64,000 nucleotides of DNA, from positions 1 through 64,000 of the forward strand of contig NZ_JAMXMY010000023.1 of NCBI RefSeq assembly GCF_024055795.1, written 5' to 3'. This DNA comes from Actinoallomurus purpureus (lineage in GTDB: Bacteria > Actinomycetota > Actinomycetes > Streptosporangiales > Streptosporangiaceae). A model generated the notes under the pieces. It was given only the letters and a program-made list of their open reading frames with translations. It was not told the origin of the DNA and searched no databases. A program made the translations under genes and the position numbers. Positions 60,701 through 64,000 of the stretch are shown piece after piece (position 1 is the first letter of the stretch; every line of letters begins with the position of its first letter).

Positions 60701-62227
60701 TCAGCTTTTAGACGCGTCCTGGCGGCGGGCGTAGTCCGCCTGCGCCGAGTACGCGGACCCGGTGTTTTCGGCGTCGTGCGTCTCGATGCCGCAGACCTTG
60801 CGGGCGAGGTCGGCGATCGGTCCACCGGGCGACAACTCCGCGCGCTTCATGGTGAGCGTGCGGATGGCCAGCAATGGGGTGCCGTTGAAGTTCTCGAATG
60901 TGCTGATCCGGCTGCCCCAGTCGGACAGGAACAGGTCGCGGATCACCCTGCTGATCTTCAGCCGGTCGTGTGGCTTGCCGACCGGCCCGGTCTGCAGCGC
61001 CTCCAGCCATGGCCGCAGCTCGGGCCGCTGCCACTGGCCCTCGGTGGGGAAGATCAGCGATGCACGGCCGGCGAGATCGACGATCTCGTGCACCAGCTGG
61101 GCGACGTTCTCCAGGTAGTACGCGCGACCGAAGTCGAACGTCAGTACGTTCGGCTTGTACAGGCCGCCCGGCGTCGTGAAGCCCTCGACCTCCGAGGCGA
61201 TCACGTGCGCCTTCAGGGTCTGGTGGAAGCCGACGAATTGGGCCAGCCGGGTCTGAACCGGGGGCAGCCGGTAGGTGCCGATGTGCTCGGTGATCAGCAG
61301 CGCGACGCCCAGCATGAGCTCCGCGCGGACCATCTGGCGAACCAGCGCCTGATAGTGCAGCCAGTCGAACACGCGCTGCGGGTAGAGCGAGGTGTGTTCG
61401 GGGTTCCCGACGTGGAACACCCGCTCCCATGGGATGAACACGTCCTCGAAGATGATGATGTTGTCCAGCTCGTCGCCCTTGGCGGCGAGCGGATGTTCGA
61501 CGTCCTGCCCGTCCCGCACGTTGCTTTCGCGGGTCACCAGCGTGACCCCCGGCGTGTTGGGCTTTACGGCGCCGAAGATGACCTGCTCCGGCAGGATGCC
61601 GGGACGGTAGAAGACACCGATGTGGATCCAGTCGGCGAAGGCCGTGCCGGTCCCGATCGCCTTGACACCACGGACGACGATGCCCTCGTCTGTCGTCTCG
61701 ACGATCCGCAGAGCGGGGGACTCGGCCTGCGCGGACTCGCGGGAGCGATCCGTCTGCGGGTCGACGAAGGCCGGTGTGGCGTTGAGGTCGCCCTCACGCA
61801 CCAGGTTCCAGAAGTCCAGGATCCCCTTGGTGAGGTCCCGGCCGCCCGTGCCGACCGACTGGGTGCTCCAGGGCTCCGGGTCGTCGACGTAGGTGAGCAG
61901 CACGTAGTTGTTGACGTCCGGAGTCCGCGGGGTCGAACCGCCGCCGAGCTCGCGCAGCACCGTCTCCATGTAGCGCCGCTTGCGCTGCAGGTCCTCCAAT
62001 GTGCGGTGCTGGAACCACGTCATGGAGCGGCGTTCGCCTGACTCGTCCACGAACGTCATGACGTCCGTCAGATCCGCACGGTGGTGCAGGTCATAGAACT
62101 CCGCGATGCGCTGGGCGTAGGCCCGGGTCTTGGGGTGCGTCGCCACGTTGTCGACGAGCTCGTCACCCACCCATACCTTGCGACCGTCGTTGAGCGACTC
62201 CAGATAGTCCTTGCCGGTGCGCAGCAT
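60701..62227 (-). CDS. HpaB-type FADH2-dependent aromatic monooxygenase
   Basis: 508 aa, full length for the 4-hydroxyphenylacetate 3-hydroxylase/chlorophenol/nitrophenol monooxygenase family. LRTGKDYLESLNDGRKVWVG, FVDESGERRSMTWFQHRT, ESNVRDGQDVEHPLAAKGDE and FEDVFIPWERVFHVGNPEHT are family segments. It hydroxylates a phenol using FADH2 from a separate reductase. With the dioxygenase and maleylacetate reductase, the product should be hydroxyquinol, so candidate substrates are resorcinol, 4-nitrophenol/nitrocatechol or chlorophenols. Confidence 0.92.
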   Translation of the reverse strand: MLRTGKDYLESLNDGRKVWVGDELVDNVATHPKTRAYAQRIAEFYDLHHRADLTDVMTFVDESGERRSMTWFQHRTLEDLQRKRRYMETVLRELGGGSTPRTPDVNNYVLLTYVDDPEPWSTQSVGTGGRDLTKGILDFWNLVREGDLNATPAFVDPQTDRSRESAQAESPALRIVETTDEGIVVRGVKAIGTGTAFADWIHIGVFYRPGILPEQVIFGAVKPNTPGVTLVTRESNVRDGQDVEHPLAAKGDELDNIIIFEDVFIPWERVFHVGNPEHTSLYPQRVFDWLHYQALVRQMVRAELMLGVALLITEHIGTYRLPPVQTRLAQFVGFHQTLKAHVIASEVEGFTTPGGLYKPNVLTFDFGRAYYLENVAQLVHEIVDLAGRASLIFPTEGQWQRPELRPWLEALQTGPVGKPHDRLKISRVIRDLFLSDWGSRISTFENFNGTPLLAIRTLTMKRAELSPGGPIADLARKVCGIETHDAENTGSAYSAQADYARRQDASKS

Positions 62228-62312
62228 GCCGTGCGCCTCCCTCCCGTACGTCCGAACACGACGAGGTCAGGATCGCCTCCGACAGGGTGAACCGGACGTG
62301 TCGCCTGCGATA

Positions 62313-62325
62313 TCACCCGGGGTGA
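62313..62325. promoter_or_regulatory. Possible operator palindrome
   Basis: TCACCCGGGGTGA, 6-bp perfect arms with one central base, within the divergent region between the monooxygenase and the fifth ADP-ribosylglycohydrolase. Confidence 0.3.
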
Positions 62326-62332
62326 AACGCCG

Positions 62333-62364
62333 TCGCCGGCCGTCCCGCCCGGCCCGTGGCCGTG
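62333..62364 (+). pseudogene. Duplicated fragment of the downstream ADP-ribosylglycohydrolase
   Basis: In one frame it reads AVPPGPWPWTDDTE, almost identical to AVPPAPWPWTDDTE inside the gene at about 62560-62600, with a run of more than 20 identical bases. It carries the TDDT metal motif but no rest of the gene. A relic of a local duplication or recombination. Confidence 0.7.
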
Positions 62365-62392
62365 GACGGACGACACCGAGGCGGGAACGCCC

Positions 62393-62432
62393 GCAGACCG
62401 TGACAGCGGTCGCCTGCAGACCGTGACGGCGG
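62393..62432 (+). repeat. Direct repeats upstream of ADP-ribosylglycohydrolase 5
   Basis: GCAGACCGTGACAGCGG (62393-62409) and GCAGACCGTGACGGCGG (62416-62432), 17 bp with one mismatch, 23 bp apart, ending 24 bp before the ATG. They may be activator or repressor sites. TACCGT (62442-62447) about 9 nt before the ATG may be a -10 for a leaderless transcript. Confidence 0.45.
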
Positions 62433-62456
62433 CAACGTCCGGTACCGTTGCGGGCG

Positions 62457-63329
62457 ATGACCGCTCTGGACTCCCTTGCCGGGCTCTCCGTCGGTGACGC
62501 GTTCGGCGCCCAGTTCTTCGCCGCCGAGAACAGACGGCTGCTCCTCGACGAGACGGCGGTGCCGCCGGCTCCCTGGCCGTGGACGGACGACACCGAGATG
62601 GCCTGCAACCTCGTCGATGTCCTGCAGCGGCACGGGGAGGTGGACCGCGACGCCCTCGCCGCCGCGTTCGCGGATCGTTACGACCCCTACCGCGGGTACG
62701 GACCGGGCACGGTCGTCCTGCTGCGCGCCCTCCGCGACGGGGCGTCCTGGCGGACGGTCTCCCCCGCGCAGTTCGGCGGCCACGGTTCGATGGGCAACGG
62801 GGCCGCCATGCGCGCCGCCCCACTGGGCGCCTATTACCCCGGTGACCTCGAACGGGTCGCACTGGAGGCCGCCGCTTCCGCCGTCGTCACGCACGCGCAC
62901 CCGGAGGGCATCGCCGGTGCCGTCGCGGTGGCGATCGCGGCCTCGTATGTCGCGCGCGGTGACGCGGACGGGCTGATGGACGCCGTCCTCGCGCACACCC
63001 CGCCCGGCGCCGTGCACGACGGCGTCCGCAGAGCGGCCGGTCTACTCGACCGGACGCGTGAGGAGGCGGCGTACGAACTCGGCAACGGTTCGCGCGTCCT
63101 CGCGCACGACACCGTGCCGTTCTGCCTGTGGGTCGCCGCCCGCCATCTCACCGACTACGAGCGGGCGGTGCGCACCTGCGTGGCCGTCGGCGGGGACATC
63201 GACACGACGGCGGCCATCACCGGCGGCATCGTCGCCGCCCACACCGGCGCCGGCGGCATCCCCGAACCCTGGCTGGCGGCCCGCGAGCCCCTGCCCGGCT
63301 GGATCGCGGAGTCCAAGGCGCGTCGATGA
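62457..63329 (+). CDS. ADP-ribosylglycohydrolase family protein 5
   Basis: 290 aa from the ATG at 62457. SLAGLSVGDAFGAQFFAAENR, PWTDDTEMACNLVDVLQ, GNGAAMRAAPLGAYYPGD and VGGDIDTTAAITGGIVAAHTG show an intact binuclear metal site. More compact than the four operon copies. Stands alone, divergent from the aromatic monooxygenase, with a duplicated piece of itself upstream. Substrate unknown: protein ADP-ribose or a metabolite. Confidence 0.88.
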   Translation: MTALDSLAGLSVGDAFGAQFFAAENRRLLLDETAVPPAPWPWTDDTEMACNLVDVLQRHGEVDRDALAAAFADRYDPYRGYGPGTVVLLRALRDGASWRTVSPAQFGGHGSMGNGAAMRAAPLGAYYPGDLERVALEAAASAVVTHAHPEGIAGAVAVAIAASYVARGDADGLMDAVLAHTPPGAVHDGVRRAAGLLDRTREEAAYELGNGSRVLAHDTVPFCLWVAARHLTDYERAVRTCVAVGGDIDTTAAITGGIVAAHTGAGGIPEPWLAAREPLPGWIAESKARR

Positions 63330-63460
63330 ACCGCCATGGCCGCCACCACCCTGCGCGGCCCATGCCTTCCTCGCCCGGGGCGGCGCGACGACGGCGGAGG
63401 CCGCCCGCCGCCGTCGGGTGCCCCGCGCGGCACCGCCGTTCGGGCCACGCCCTCTCGGCC

Positions 63461-63775
63461 TCAGGGGGTGCAGGTGTACGTCGTCCAGTTCTTCGTGGAC
63501 TTCGCCTTAATGATCCAGGCGATCGTCTGCCCGTGCTTCACATAATGGCACTTGCCACCGATCTTCAGGGTCTTGTTGTTGACCGGCTCTTTTCCGATCT
63601 TCCACTTATCGCAGTTGTGGTAATGCATGGAGATCTTGCCATGGCCGAGGTTGGCCGTCGACGTGCCACAGCGCCAATGGGGATCGGCGTGTGCGGCAGG
63701 AGAAACGGTGGCCAGCAGTCCGGCCGTCATCGCCAGACTCGCGAGCGCCGTGCGGGTGATACGGCGATTCTTCAT
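63461..63775 (-). CDS. Small secreted protein
   Basis: 104 aa. Signal peptide MKNRRITRTALASLAMTAG ending SPAAHA, then about 75 residues with three or four Cys (HWRCGTSTANLG, HYHNCDKWKIGK, GGKCHYVKHGQTIAWI) and a C-terminal YTCTP, suggesting two disulfides. AAGGAA lies upstream of the ATG at 63775. A type of small secreted protein common in actinomycetes; no function known. Confidence 0.7.
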   Translation of the reverse strand: MKNRRITRTALASLAMTAGLLATVSPAAHADPHWRCGTSTANLGHGKISMHYHNCDKWKIGKEPVNNKTLKIGGKCHYVKHGQTIAWIIKAKSTKNWTTYTCTP

Positions 63776-64000
63776 CCGATTCCTTCCACGAGGCAGGACT
63801 CCTCCATCGAGCCCTCCTCCGTCGGCGGGATGGTCCCGGGCCACCGGCGCTGCGGGATACGACGCCGGGCCAGTGCACCCGCTGATCACTTTCTCGCGTC
63901 GGAAAGAACCGATGCCAGAGCCTGCAGCCCCAATCTCAGCGCTCCGCACTGAGCCCACAGCCCCAGCGTTCCTAAGACAGGGGCAGAGACGCCCTACAAC

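Overview
The window looks like chromosome from a high-GC filamentous actinomycete. The signs are GC-rich third codon positions, frequent GTG starts, 4-bp ATGA/GTGA gene overlaps, many LuxR/LacI/TetR/IclR regulators, SigE-type ECF sigma factors, XRE/DUF397 remnants, a Methyltransf_19 (DUF574-type) protein, and the thrS/HIT gene pair in one orientation. Genus cannot be fixed from sequence alone. No tRNA, rRNA or CRISPR array was recognised.

Layout. 1-8,010: two tandem Tat-exported polysaccharide deacetylases, a crystallin-like I36 protein and a lower-GC lipoprotein, a DCC/DUF393 protein, and two divergent ECF sigma + membrane beta-propeller pairs that are duplicates of each other. 8,060-15,140: a HIT-family (Ap4A phosphorylase-like) gene and thrS, separated by a gene graveyard. 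It holds a class-V aminotransferase broken by a stop, a frameshift and a tnpB-only transposon with 12-bp perfect inverted repeats, plus relics of a flavoprotein and an XRE/DUF397 pair. thrS is preceded by a probable leaderless leader peptide with three Thr codons and a strong terminator hairpin (attenuator). 15,147-24,510: Tat-exported PIG-L deacetylase/propeller, Ca2+/cation antiporter, thioredoxin, a divergent pair of a 46-aa secreted peptide and an XRE-TPR regulator (RRNPP-like arrangement), a 47-aa His-rich lipoprotein, and GH8 and GH31 enzymes.

24,650-31,120: a small RiPP locus: LuxR regulator, DUF4386 membrane protein, a short precursor with a 75-bp tandem duplication and an in-frame amber codon, YcaO and TfuA (the pair known for peptide thioamidation). 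31,170-42,995: Ppx/GppA, then a LacI-controlled operon of a sugar-type ABC importer, four tandem ADP-ribosylglycohydrolase-family proteins, a CaiB-type CoA-transferase and a CitE-type CoA lyase. This looks like an undescribed catabolic pathway for a ribosyl-like conjugate and its acid.

43,100-47,300: a TetR/methyltransferase pair with operators, small secreted or hypothetical genes and a Methyltransf_19. 47,350-62,230: an aromatic-ring catabolic island. It has an HpaB-type FADH2 monooxygenase with a flavin reductase, hydroxyquinol 1,2-dioxygenase, maleylacetate reductase, 3-oxoadipate CoA-transferase subunits and thiolase, which together cover phenol/hydroxyquinol to succinyl-CoA plus acetyl-CoA. 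Its regulators are a double-IclR fusion and two large LuxR ATPases. 62,290-63,775: a fifth ADP-ribosylglycohydrolase with a duplicated relic upstream, and a small secreted protein.

The strongest candidates for undescribed biology are the secreted peptide/XRE-TPR pair, the YcaO-TfuA precursor, the multi-ADP-ribosylglycohydrolase operon, the His-rich lipoprotein and the thrS leader.
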